From Temnopleurus reevesii (taxonomy: Eukaryota; Echinodermata; Echinoidea; Temnopleuroida; Temnopleuridae), in NCBI GenBank assembly GCA_036244855.1, contig BQKZ01000752.1, positions 9,971-73,970 on the forward strand: a stretch of DNA of 64,000 nucleotides. Direction: 5' to 3'. Within the stretch, counting starts at the first letter, position 1. Every line of letters starts with the position of its first letter. This document shows, piece after piece, positions 54,444 through 63,851 of the stretch. The notes beneath the pieces are model-generated. The model was not told the origin of the DNA, did not search any database, and saw only the letters and a list, made by a program, of their open reading frames with translations. Both the position numbers and the translations under genes were made by a program.

Positions 54444-55625
54444 CGAATAAGAACAGACCCTTGGTGAGGCTGAAGACGAGCAGGAAGAAGAAAATGACGA
54501 GTAGGAGGACGAGGGCATCGTGGCCAACGCCGACGACGCAGACCCGATCGACCAGATCTGTCCACGTCACTAAGCCAAGGTGAGTCCGCCGAGCCTTCCC
54601 ACCCGGACCTGAAGGACGTGCTGTCATCGAGACGAAACCTTCATCTCCCAGGCTACGAGGAGGTCGAGCGGCTGGCCATCTCTTTCGTCAAGCTGGTAGA
54701 GCCGGGCGACCAGTACTCCATCCCGGCAGATCATCGCAAGGAGATCTTGGAGCCCCTGGCTGCTCTGTACGACCGGTCGACACGGAGGTTCGTCAAGTCG
54801 TACGAAACGATATGAGGCTACAACCTCTTCGGGAGGTGCCTTGGACCAGACACACCATCCACCTCAGGGGGTCAGAAGACAAAGTTTGCGGCGCTGCGTT
54901 TCGCACAGGCTGCCCAGAGCACAGAGGAGTGGCGTCTGCTATACCTGATAGTGAAGATGCTCAGGAATCGTCCAGAGAAGGGCAACACGATATCTCCGAC
55001 CAAGACGAGCAGGTCCAATCTGTCCCAGTACAGACGTATAGTGGAACGTCTACGGGACAACAGGGAACTATGTGGGGCCCAGATTCCCCTGGCGAACATA
55101 AACACCAAGTCCATCTCGACCTTCCTGAACGCAGAGGCTAAAAGGGCCAATTATTACGCCACCACTGTTTTGAAGGCACCCTCCAAGGAAAGAGTGACCT
55201 CCGGACAGTCCATTCCCGACGCCACCATTTTTCGGGCCGTTCTGCCTTCCTTAGACAGGCCACAGTTCGCTTATCCCACCGTCCCTATGGAGCGTGGAAA
55301 AAAAAAAGCTGTAAAAAGAAAGCTTGACGTGGAAGCCGCTTGTGACAGACCACCACTTTCCACGCTTGTCGCCACTCCTCATCCACGACCGCCGTCTCCA
55401 TCAAAGATTATGAAGCCGAATCCCTCCAAAAAGCCTTGTGCTGCTCGTGGCATTTTTAACTGCGGCGGGGAGAGGAAGCGATACGGGCCTTCGAAGGAGA
55501 AGCTTGGGTACAGTGCACAGTAGGTATTCACCTTTTGCATTAAAACCCGTAAATCACTAACCAATGGTTTTACAGATCGTGTTTATGACAGTTATGATGA
55601 CTTTCGGGAAGTTGTTGATTCAAGT
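54444..55625 (+). pseudogene. DDE-family last exon E8, lineage A copy 2
   Basis: VE, TAA, EQTLGEAEDEQEEENDE; TAG; then RRNLHLPGYEEVERLAISFV, DHRKEILEPLAALYD, and a TGA after YETI. Then LREVPWTR in one frame and AQSTEEWRLLYLIVKMLRNR in another (family: ITEESRLL). From 54951 a long open frame runs NINTKSISTFLNAEAKRANY, TSGQSIPDATIFRAVLPSLD, a Pro-rich linker and KPCAARGIFNCGGERKRYGP, in which the second Cys of CxxC is Arg. It ends TDRVYDSYDDF near 55610. Several stops; dead. Confidence 0.7.
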
Positions 55626-55996
55626 TTCAATTTGTTATTCATCAAAACATTGAACAAAACATAGAGGAAAGGAACAAAAAAAAAAAAGGTGAGCCCATTA
55701 AAACATGAAGAATGATCAAAGGAATAAATAGCATTCTGACTTTTTATGTCTGTTTCTCACAATTTTTACTTTCTGTGTGTGTGTGTGTGTGTGTATTGTT
55801 GTCTGTTTGTATTTTTGTGTGATTGTGTCTTGTATGTTTGTGTGTGTGTTTGTTTAAGTTTGCGTGCGTGTGTGTGTTTGTGAACAATTGTCTGTTTGTG
55901 TGTAACTATGATTGAGTGTTTTGTGTGTGTGTGCTAAGTTTGTAAGGTTGTTTGCGTGTGGGTGTGTTTTGTGTGTGCGTGTGTTTTTCTTCGCAG
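55626..55996. other. spacer with TG microsatellite
   Basis: About 55770-55985 is an imperfect TG/GTTT tract that ends at the TTCTTCGCAG acceptor of the next E1. Confidence 0.7.
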
Positions 55997-56511
55997 GTCT
56001 TTCGACATGGTGCAAAATACATTTGTGATGTCTGCGGATCGAAGTTCTCTGTGGAATCTAATCTGACAAGAGTCATGGAGAGAAGTTCGAGCCCTGCGAC
56101 CACTGTGGGAAGAAGTTTGCCCTCCCACAACATTTACGGCGTCATCTCGCCAAACATTTTAAACCGTTCATTCCACTCTATGCAAAGGGCCATGCTGTCA
56201 AGGCGAAACTTGTGCAGAGCTCCGAGGCCAGAGCTTACGCAGATCTACCTGCCACTTCAAAGGTTTGGGATGCCTTCTGGGAGGACCCCGATGCTGCGGA
56301 GGCCAGAGCCAGGGCAACAGCTGGCGAGTCCTGGAAGAGCCAGGTCGTGCTGACTTTCGGGAAATATGGAGGAAAACATATTCAGTGGCTCCTATCGAAT
56401 GCAGTGGAAGGACAACAAGATCCCCATCCACCCAGGAAGTGGCAGAAGCAACAACTGCTTTCGATCATCAAGGAATACCCCATTTTAGTCAAGGAGATGC
56501 GCAAGAAGCAG
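55997..56511 (+). pseudogene. DDE-family exon E1, subfamily S4
   Basis: Exon opens VFRHGAKYICDVCGSKFSVE, then SNLTR and a deletion that removes the finger one His pair. Finger two (CDHCGKKFALPQHLRRHLAK) is intact in a shifted frame. From 56212 the rest is open: SSEARAYADLPATSKVWDAF, WEDPDAAEARARATAGESW, VVLTFGKYGGKHIQWLLSNA, then RKWQKQQLLSIIKEYPILVK and MRKKQ before GTCAGT. The GYVVW part of M2 is replaced by VEGQQ, so M2 is deleted in part. Confidence 0.7.
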
Positions 56512-56717
56512 GTCAGTGCATTTTATTTATCAAGCATGTAATAAGCTGAATAAATGTTCAATAGAATAAGATTATTATCTGCTAATGTCATCAAAAGTAT
56601 CATGAATATTGTCATAATAAAGACATTACATTTGTAGTAACATTAAAATCATATAAATTAAGAATTCGATTTATAAAGTGGTTTTGAATTTTTCTCATCT
56701 CCTTCTTTCCCATATAG

Positions 56718-57051
56718 ACAAAGAAGCCCAATGCTCACAAAGACCCCCAAACCGCCCAAGCCACCGAGCCATCAACATCGTCAATGAAAGAGGATCTGCT
56801 CGAGTTTGAAGAAGACTTCATCGAGGATGCTCATCTCCTTGCCCTGGCTGGTGAATTGCTATTTTATTATCACAAGACATCCAATTAAATAAATCTATTG
56901 ATTTATGCAGAATAACATTGGAATTAGAAAAAGAAATGACGATTACATGACAAAAGCACTGCTGATAATGGAGATGAAGCAGATTTGGGCATACCGCAAG
57001 GCCATTATCAGCCAGACGATGGAGATCCTATGCATCGACGGCACTAAAGAA
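56718..57051 (+). pseudogene. DDE-family S4 exons E1b and 3' end of E2
   Basis: E1b (56718-56850) is TKKPNAHKDPQTAQATEPST to DAHLLALAG/GTGAAT, corresponding to the tail that S1 and S2 keep within E1. The next exon (56911-57051) opens NNIGIRKRNDDYMTKALLIM after TTATGCAG and ends METMEILCIDGTKE-like sequence (TMEILCIDGTKE) at GTAAGT. The Cys-rich M3 domain is missing, but the candidate first acid (CIDGTK) is intact and splice sites are in place. Confidence 0.65.
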
Positions 57052-57149
57052 GTAAGTTACTATTTTAGAGTAAATTACAATTCATCTTTATTCATTCTAC
57101 AGAATACTTCTAAATATATTTCTTTAAACTGTCTGGTGACTGAGCAGGA

Positions 57150-57600
57150 ACAATGCAATATCTGACCAGCATCTTGAACGAGCACGGCCAGTTCATCACC
57201 ACGCCCAGCCGAAAGTTAGGTTGCACGGGAGGGTGATCATCACTGCCCAAATCCCAAAGCGGTCTCGCTCCGGTCATCGCTCACGACCCCTCCCTAGATG
57301 GCGTGCCTCACCATTCTGGACGGCGACTTAGTGCAGAAGAGGCGGGCTCTGGATTTCGCCCAATCTGGGCCATCGACATCTACTTCGTCAGTGTCATCGT
57401 CGCCGCCGTCTGTGCTAGAGAAGCCACCGCCAAGGCTACCATGTCAGATCGCTCCGATCTGGATCAAAGATAAGAAGACATACATTCTGTCCAAATACCT
57501 ACAAATGCGTAGCTTTTCCAAGTTTGGACAAGGGAGTGTAATTATGACAACTACAAACATTTTGTAGAGCAGCTAAATAAAAACCTTGACAGCGAAAGAG
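57150..57600 (+). pseudogene. DDE-family S4 fragments of E3 and of the E8 end
   Basis: GTMQYLTSILNEHGQFITT (57150-57210) is the start of E3, before the second acid. From about 57240 sequence of the E8 tail follows: LLDGDLVQKRRALDFAQSG-like text (57298 frame: LDGDLVQKRRALDFAQSGPS), PPRLPC, and YDNYKHFVEQLNKNLDSERE, matching YDSYDHF-xxVVDSEL elsewhere. E4-E7 are deleted. Confidence 0.55.
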
Positions 57601-57740
57601 AAGAGGATGAAGACCACACAAAGAATCAAACCGGATCGGTCGTCGCATGGACCAAGGACCGCCTCTTCCGTTGGCAGGATCCACCAGGATGGAGAGGGAA
57701 CAATGATACTGGCGAATCCAACAAGACCATCTGTGCCAGA

Positions 57741-58130
57741 AACGAGATTGCAATGGGTACATGGAAAGTGAGTACATTGAGAGAGGTTGGGGAAATGAGT
57801 AGGTACAGATAGAATGTACTAGGTCTGTGTGAAGTTAGAATGAAACATTTCAGAGAAACCTTAACATCAGATGGGCACAAACTATATTACAGTGGCAGAG
57901 AAGATAAAAATGAGCATGTTTGGTTTGAAAAATGAATTAGCCAAAGACATACATAATGGTTCCCAAGAGAAGATGGACTTTTTTGTGCATCGATTTGTTT
58001 CCCACCTCAACCTGCTGAATACCAACCCCGATACTGCGAAGCAATGCGCGCAGCAACTAAGAAGATTGCTGGGAATATCCGGTGGGATACTTCCCCTAAT
58101 TACAGAACGGGGGAAGCTGAATATGTAATT
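57741..58130 (+). pseudogene. RTE-type LINE endonuclease fragment and unknown insert
   Basis: MGTWKVSTLREVGEMSRYR, TAG, NVLGLCEVRMKHFRETLTSD and GHKLYYSGREDKNEH are the N-terminal part of an AP endonuclease domain, with the G-CE-R motif (Glu is metal-binding in this family; LCEVR here). After 57918 an unrelated piece follows (FFVHRFVSHLNLLNTNPDTA) that I do not recognise. Confidence 0.65.
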
Positions 58131-58479
58131 TCACTAGTCATATACATGTATAGGTCATGTGTTTAGCAATTTTGTATGCTTTATGGATCATTAACCTTGA
58201 GAAGATACATTGATTGTAGACTAATTCTCGAGCTAAATGATGAAATGGATCAATAATTGCTCCTAGTCTATGAAAACAAGGTCAAATAATTTGTTCTTTT
58301 TCAACTGTTTAAACTATTGGGCATTCAATCAAAATTTACACCCCACCAAACATAGTTTGAACGGGGTATATAGGAATCACTGTGATGTTGGCTAGGTGGT
58401 TGGGCGGTCCATTTCAAAATTTAGGGTGGAGAACTCCTCCTTCAGTTTTCGACCAATTTGCAAGAACCTTTGGGTGCAT

Positions 58480-59190
58480 GATGACATTAATTATCGTATT
58501 GGTGCTGATATCGGTTGTAATCATGAGCTTGTTAGGACGTGTGCACTCATTTTAAAAAAAAACAAGAACCCAGGAGACATCAGAATCAAATTTGACCTTG
58601 ATAAACTGAAAGATCCCAACATAATTTACTCGTTTTGGATTATGACCAGGATCTCACACTTAATGACCTTGTCTGCCAGCGGAGTTCATCAGGTGAACAC
58701 GTCCAGTTATAGTGCTGTCACCAGTCCGCCCGAGGCAGAGTTCAGAGAACCAGTGTAATTACCAGGCATGTGAATACTATTGCGAATTATTACGGTCGGA
58801 TTATACCGTATCCGACCACCTCCAACAAGAAACTGTCACACCAAGCATCAAAGTTTCCTCCGCAAACCTTGTGTCAAGAAGTGGATGACTGATGAAATAC
58901 TCGCACTATGTGACCAACACAGATCCTTAAAGAAGAGGAAGACAGATCCAGATGGTAGTAAACAATACTGAGAGACAAATTTTAAAGTTAAAAAGAGCAT
59001 AAAATAAGCCACTGAAAAATGGATTTGAAGATCAGTGTGAGGACATTGAAAACAGCCTGAAACATAATAGTAAGAAAGCCAACAAGATTGTCAAGGACCC
59101 AACAGGCACAAAGCAAAGAAGGGAAGTGTTCTGGAAAGATGGGCGAAATAGTGCTCTGAGCTATACAAACATGTCAAAATTACAGCACTA
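58480..59190 (+). pseudogene. RTE-type LINE fragment (copy 3, longest)
   Basis: GADIGCNHELVRTCALILKK corresponds to GSDHELV of the endonuclease (Asp of SDH lost). Then NPGDIRIKFDLDKLKDPNI, KKWMTDEILALCDQHRSLKK, and, with stops, ATEKWI, CEDIENSLKH, KANKIVKDPTGTK. The reverse transcriptase core is not reached. Source-type for the fragments at 35379 and 39574. Confidence 0.65.
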
Positions 59191-60055
59191 ATTATTCAAA
59201 TTAGCCATCCCAGCAAAGAAATGCTAAAAGTCATCTTGAATAGGATTAAATCTGAGGGTAAAAAAATCATTACGGAGGAACAAGCTGCTGGTGAAAAAAA
59301 TTCTTGATTCAGCTAATGCAGTTGGTATTATTTCAAATATTAGGCTGATATAGGAACCTCTTCACTTTTACAGGCTCATTGGTTTACTATGCTTGGAGTA
59401 AAAAGTGTTTTATCATTGGATTTTATTAGCGACCGGCTGGAGGCTAATAGAACGGAACAGAATGAATATCTCCCTCTCGAGTGAAACACCGCACAGTTGT
59501 GGACCATCCGCGGGAAGTTCTGGCGTGAGACAAGCACCGTTTTCGCCAAAGCCCGGTGTGGCTGGTTGCCGCAGCGTAACGAATGCGTACGCGTTGTGCG
59601 AACGTGCAATTGCTCAGTGTGCAGTGGCTGAATTTTCTTTGAATCCATGATCATTATTACCCCGACACTAGACGCATAGTTTTTCGTTGATACAATAAAT
59701 CTTCACAGCATATCATATCAGCCAGGACATGCGAAAGTTTTTCAGCAGCGATGCCGAAACCCAAGCAAAGTGCATCTGCTACAAAGCGACTAAAACAACT
59801 TCGGAGATTGAGGTATGAAACCAAGCATACAAAGGTATGGATCGAAAAAGGATGTGCGAAAAAATGGAAAAAATACGCAAAGAAAAGAACCTGACCTCAG
59901 CAGGAGAGGCGATGGATTTTATGATCAAATTTTACATGTACCACCTCTTATAATTCACTTATTTCATTTCATTTTTCTTTTTTTCTTTTTTCTTTTTCCA
60001 TTCTTTCTAATGAGATTCCATACTGAGTTAATAAATTAAATATGTGTGATTATTA
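59191..60055. other. mostly unrecognised, short basic ORF fragment
   Basis: At 59750 a frame opens MPKPKQSASATKRLKQLRRL, then KVWIEKGCAKKWKKYAKKR; in the next frame NLTSAGEAMDFMIKFYM follows. The basic composition suggests a nucleic-acid-binding N-terminus of a transposon protein, but I do not recognise it. Confidence 0.4.
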
Positions 60056-60486
60056 AATCAGAACTTTGTTTCAACTCCTTAAAAGCAATAGTCAATAATG
60101 TGAGCGTTCTGAATTTTGAACAGCGCTTTTATAGAAAACTTGTACAATAAAGGCAACAAGTGAAGTCTTCTATAAAAATGCTCGTGGTATTTCATGTTTT
60201 GTATTTTATTTCCAAGCTATTTGTTCTCCCAAATGAAATGAGATGAAATGAAATTTGTCAAGACATCACATCAGAACAAGGCATTGAATATTTGTCAGAC
60301 ATTTTCTGTCTGTGTTTTTGTATGATTGTGTGCGTGCGTATGTGTGTATTTGTGTGAGTGATTGCCTGTAAGCACATTGGTGTGTATGAATGTGTGTGTG
60401 TTTGTTTTCGTCGGCAGAATGGCCATTTCCAAGGAAAAAGGTTAACGCAAACGGAGATAGATCAACTCCATACATAATTTCAATAC
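60056..60486. repeat. duplicate of 61671-62089
   Basis: TCAGAACTTTGTTTCAACTC to CATACATAATTTCAATAC matches 61671-62089 at about 90% by eye, including the end of the LINE ORF1 and the inner part of the piggyBac right arm. It ends at a single N (60487). Confidence 0.8.
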
Positions 60487-60487
60487 N
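60487..60487. other. single-N assembly join
   Basis: Joins the duplicate above to sequence that repeats 55506-55625. Confidence 0.8.
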
Positions 60488-60620
60488 TTGGGTACAGTGC
60501 ACAGTAGGTATTCACCTTTTGCATTAAAACCTGTAAATCACTCACCAATGGTTTTACAGATCGTGTTTATGACAGTTATGATCACTTTCGGGAAGTTGCT
60601 GATTCAAGTTTAGCCAAATA
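60488..60620 (+). pseudogene. DDE-family E8 tail, lineage A
   Basis: TTGGGTACAGTGCACAGTAG matches 55505. VFTFCIKTCKSLTNGFTDRV and YDSYDHFREVADSSLAK end at TAA. It continues past the point where the 55.6 kb copy is broken. Confidence 0.7.
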
Positions 60621-60654
60621 ATGAATATTATTACAGGAAAACTAATTTATATTA

Positions 60655-60782
60655 TTTTTTGGTACGTAAGGCCTTTTTGCAAAGAGTCTAGTAGGCTTTA
60701 ACTATAAATGCATTATGTTCTTTTGACAGTAAAATTCATTTATGCCATTTTGTGTAATTCAGGCCTTTTTGCAGAGAGAATT
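60655..60782 (+). repeat. post-E8 repeat array (lineage A)
   Basis: GGTACGTAAGGCCTTTTTGC at 60660, TTATGTTCTTTTGACAGTAA at 60713 and GTGTAATTCAGGCCTTTTTG at 60753, following the E8 stop as in other lineages. Confidence 0.6.
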
Positions 60783-60914
60783 ATATTATTATTATAAACA
60801 TATAAAAACATGGCGGCGTAGCGATTGGACGTGCTTGGACTACCGTGTTAGAATTTCGTTTATATCTGCTTCCCCTGAAACATATTCTGCAAGTTGTCTC
60901 TTCATGATTGTGCA

Positions 60915-61763
60915 ATGAGCATTTATAACTTAAGACACTCTAAAAAAAAGAATGATCAGCGACCTGGAATGGACTTAGAATTAGAAATGAGTAACAGCTC
61001 TGGAGATGAGACGGAAGGTGCCACGTCGACACTACCCAGTGAGACGCCGGGGCTAACCGCCGCCAGCGCCGCCCGGGGCAGTAAGTCGACCATTGATGAG
61101 TATTTTCAAAAAGCCACGGTAACATTTCAGAACATGATAAAGTCAGTTACAGAAACACTGCCTGAAAATATAAAAAAGGTTGAGCAACAGGTCGAAAAGG
61201 TTACTGAATAACAGGGGAAGCAGATTGATGAATTAGAGAAGAAGAACAGAAAGTTAGAAGAAAAAATTGTTGTAATGGAAGGAGAGGTCAACGAACTTAA
61301 GAAAACCGTCGCACAGTTAGAGTCTGAAATCAACAAAGGTGAAAGATTCTCCAGGAGGAATAACTTCCGCATTGTGGGAATAGAAGAAGCAGCTAATTCG
61401 GCTGATGAGAATTGTTTTGAGCTTGCTAAGAAAATTCTGCAAGAGAAGTTTGACATTGTGCCGAGGATCGAGAGGGCTCATCGTGATGGTGCACCGAGCG
61501 ACGCGCACCCCCGCCATATCTTGGTGAAGATGCTATCCTATCGTGACAAAATACATGTCATGAAGGGGGCTCGCAAGAAGCTGCATAATGATACCTTTTT
61601 CATCGTGGACGACCTCACTAAGAAGGATCTTCTAGAGAAGAGGAAATGGGCAGGGAGAGTGATTACTAAATCAGAACTTCATTTCAACTTTTTAAAAGCA
61701 ACAGTCAATAATGTGAGCGTTCTGTATTTTGAACAACGCTTTTATAGAAAACTTGTACAATAA
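60915..61763 (+). pseudogene. L1-like LINE ORF1 with a single in-frame stop
   Basis: MSIYNLRHSKKKNDQRPGMD starts at 60915 (an ATG at 60894 is also in frame). A Ser/Thr-rich head is followed by TAA at 61209. In the same frame come a coiled coil (KQIDELEKKNRKLEEKIVVM, VNELKKTVAQLESEINKGER), then FSRRNNFRIVGIEEAANSAD, the RRM-like start of the Transposase_22 family, IVPRIERAHRDGAPSDAHPR, HILVKMLSYRDKIHVMKGAR, and FIVDDLTKKDLLEKRKWAGR. It ends FYRKLVQ, TAA at 61761. ORF1 proteins bind LINE RNA as trimers (family knowledge). No ORF2 follows; AATAAAATAAAATGAAAT at about 61848 looks like a tail. One stop in 283 codons makes it a young relic. Confidence 0.75.
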
Positions 61764-62072
61764 AGGCAACAAGTGAAGTCTTGTATAAAAATGCTCATGC
61801 AATGCTCATGTTTTGTATTTTATTTCCTAGTTATATTGGTCTCCCAAATAAAATAAAATGAAATTAGTTAAAACATCACATCAGAACAAGGCATTGAATA
61901 TTTGTCAGACATTTTCTGTCTGTGTTTTTGTATGATTATGTGTGTGCGTATGTGTGCGTTTGTGTGAGTGATTGCCTGCAAGCACATTGTATGTGTGTGT
62001 GTGTTTGTTTTCGTCGGCAGAATGGCCATTTCCAAGGAAAAAGGTTAACGCAAACGGAGCTAGATCAACTCC
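61671..62072. repeat. duplicated segment with TG microsatellite
   Basis: Partner of 60056-60486. About 61915-62010 is a TG-rich tract. Confidence 0.75.
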
Positions 62073-62241
62073 ATACATAATTTCAATACAAAAGTGTGTA
62101 CTTTGCACCCAGGATGTCACATGATCACAAAAACATTCACCAGACTAATGTCAGTCAAATGATGAAAGTGTGTTTTCTGGTATTTCGGGTAATTGCACTT
62201 ACTCAATAAAGCCGCAAAAACGGCATTTCGGGTTCAAAGGG
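62073..62241 (-). mobile_element. piggyBac-like terminus, opposite orientation
   Basis: Read on the minus strand from 62241: CCCTTTGAACCCGAAATGCC, GCGGCTTTATTGAGTAAGTG, then CATGTGACATCCTGGG and TATTGAAATTATGTA, matching 28785-28963 over about 170 bp. TTAA lies outside (62242-62245). The interior beyond 62073 differs from that of the left copy, so the shared part is a long terminal repeat or common UTR. Confidence 0.7.
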
Positions 62242-62245
62242 TTAA

Positions 62246-63690
62246 GCAAAGTAAATTAAATGTGTAGAGAAAAGCTTTCTTGTATATACATGTAGAAATC
62301 CAATAAACTATGTGTAATATTATGATACTCAAAGCTACATAGCAAAAACCACAACTTTTGAAGAAAAAATTATTCAACATCAAAGCCCACTTTTAAATAT
62401 AACAAAACCTTACTGCATGAATAGCATATAAATCCTCATTATTCTCTTCAATTTCTTGTTCTTGTCAATGTATAGCTAAGTTCACTTATTGGTGTACAGT
62501 CCAGGGAATCTACAAATCAGCCAAGGGGTTTTGAAATGAAAGCCAGCGTTATGTTTTCAGGTAAAAATTTTGGAAAGTTGACCTCAGATGACTTTTGACC
62601 ATGACGATGATCGATAATTGCTCCGCACTATTTGGGCTACTCAATGGACCAGTTGTCCAAGTTTGATGAAAATCGGGCAAGGGAATGTTGATTAAGAGCA
62701 ATTCTAATATGTTGACGCTGCCGTTGCAGCCATCGGCGTCAGAAAAAGAGGCGCAGGCGAGACAAACGCAGGCGAGACAAAAATGAAGATACTGTTGGCA
62801 AAATTACTTATAACAAAACGTACAGTATAACTAGAGGTTTCAATACTTTCACTTTGCACTTTGAAAAATAAAATCATGATCTTTTTTTACACTCTTACCT
62901 TTATATATCAGCTAAAGCCTAATCAATACAACAATATAATCAATGCAGCATGCAATTTGATAATTACTGCATACAAAGTACAAAGTATAAAAATTCAAAG
63001 CAGCGTCCAAATACATGAAGGTCAATGCAGACATAGCCAATAAATTGAAGAATTTACTTCAATATAATGTATAGCAACTCGACACTGAACATAAATCAAT
63101 TCATCAACACAACTTGTAATTATAGATTTGTTACAACAGCATTTACAAGCCATTTAAGATGAACATGTATTGGATGGCTGTTTCAGTTCAGTACTCTTTA
63201 GAAAAATACCTTTATAATATAATCAGAATGCAAATGGATTCTATCATTGATTTGCATGAGAGAAGAAGAGGGAGATATAAAGTTAAGCTCATCTGAACAA
63301 AACTTTAAAGAATCATTATCATGGTAAATTCATTATGTCTCAATCAAATACATACATGGTCTTTTTGAGTTGAATTAGAGAAAATGGGGAACTTATGAGG
63401 ATTTCAATTTTATTCATCACAGCCACAGTCGCGTCACAATTTGCATTCATCTGTGAATTGTTACGTCACAGCTTTGGTTAACATGTAACAAGCCCATAGA
63501 CGAGCCCTTGCATCATCAACTAACTGTGACACTGTGACGAATGAAATCAAAAACTCCATGATAACACACCACTACTGTAGAAAATAAGGTTTTGTTCTCC
63601 ATGCACTTTCACTTTCAAAATCCATATGCTCGTGCCTGGGATTACTGTTATATTCTTCTGATACACACAAGCACTTTAACCAATTGCAAG
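62246..63690. other. non-coding, nothing recognised
   Basis: AT-rich, with short frames only and no motif. Confidence 0.5.
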
Positions 63691-63692
63691 TA

Positions 63693-63851
63693 CAGTGGAA
63701 ACTCAGTATGACAAGGTGCTTGGGACTGTCAAAAACACCTTGTTATAGCAGTAATCTCTTTGAAGCAGAGTATAAGAATACAAATGACCTCTTTATACAT
63801 GTATCATATACTTTGTTATATATCAGATCTCTTTATACCGAGTTTCCACTG
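63693..63851. mobile_element. pogo/Tigger-like MITE
   Basis: CAGTGGAAACTCAGTATGAC at the left, ACCGAGTTTCCACTG at the right, TA on both sides (63691-63692, 63852-63853). Same subtype as 14883-15061. Confidence 0.8.

Larger units (their letters stand above)
52978..54878. repeat. 1.9 kb tandem duplication, unit 2
   Basis: Second unit of the 51089-52976 repeat; to the right it continues into a normal lineage A E8 (GGGTCAGAAGACAAAGTTTG). Confidence 0.85.

Noticed and set aside
55906..56133. Minus-strand His/Thr-rich frames
   Set aside because: Arise from the TG microsatellite.
59376..59654. Frames on both strands near 59.4-59.65 kb
   Set aside because: No motif, no splice sites, no similarity to neighbouring modules.
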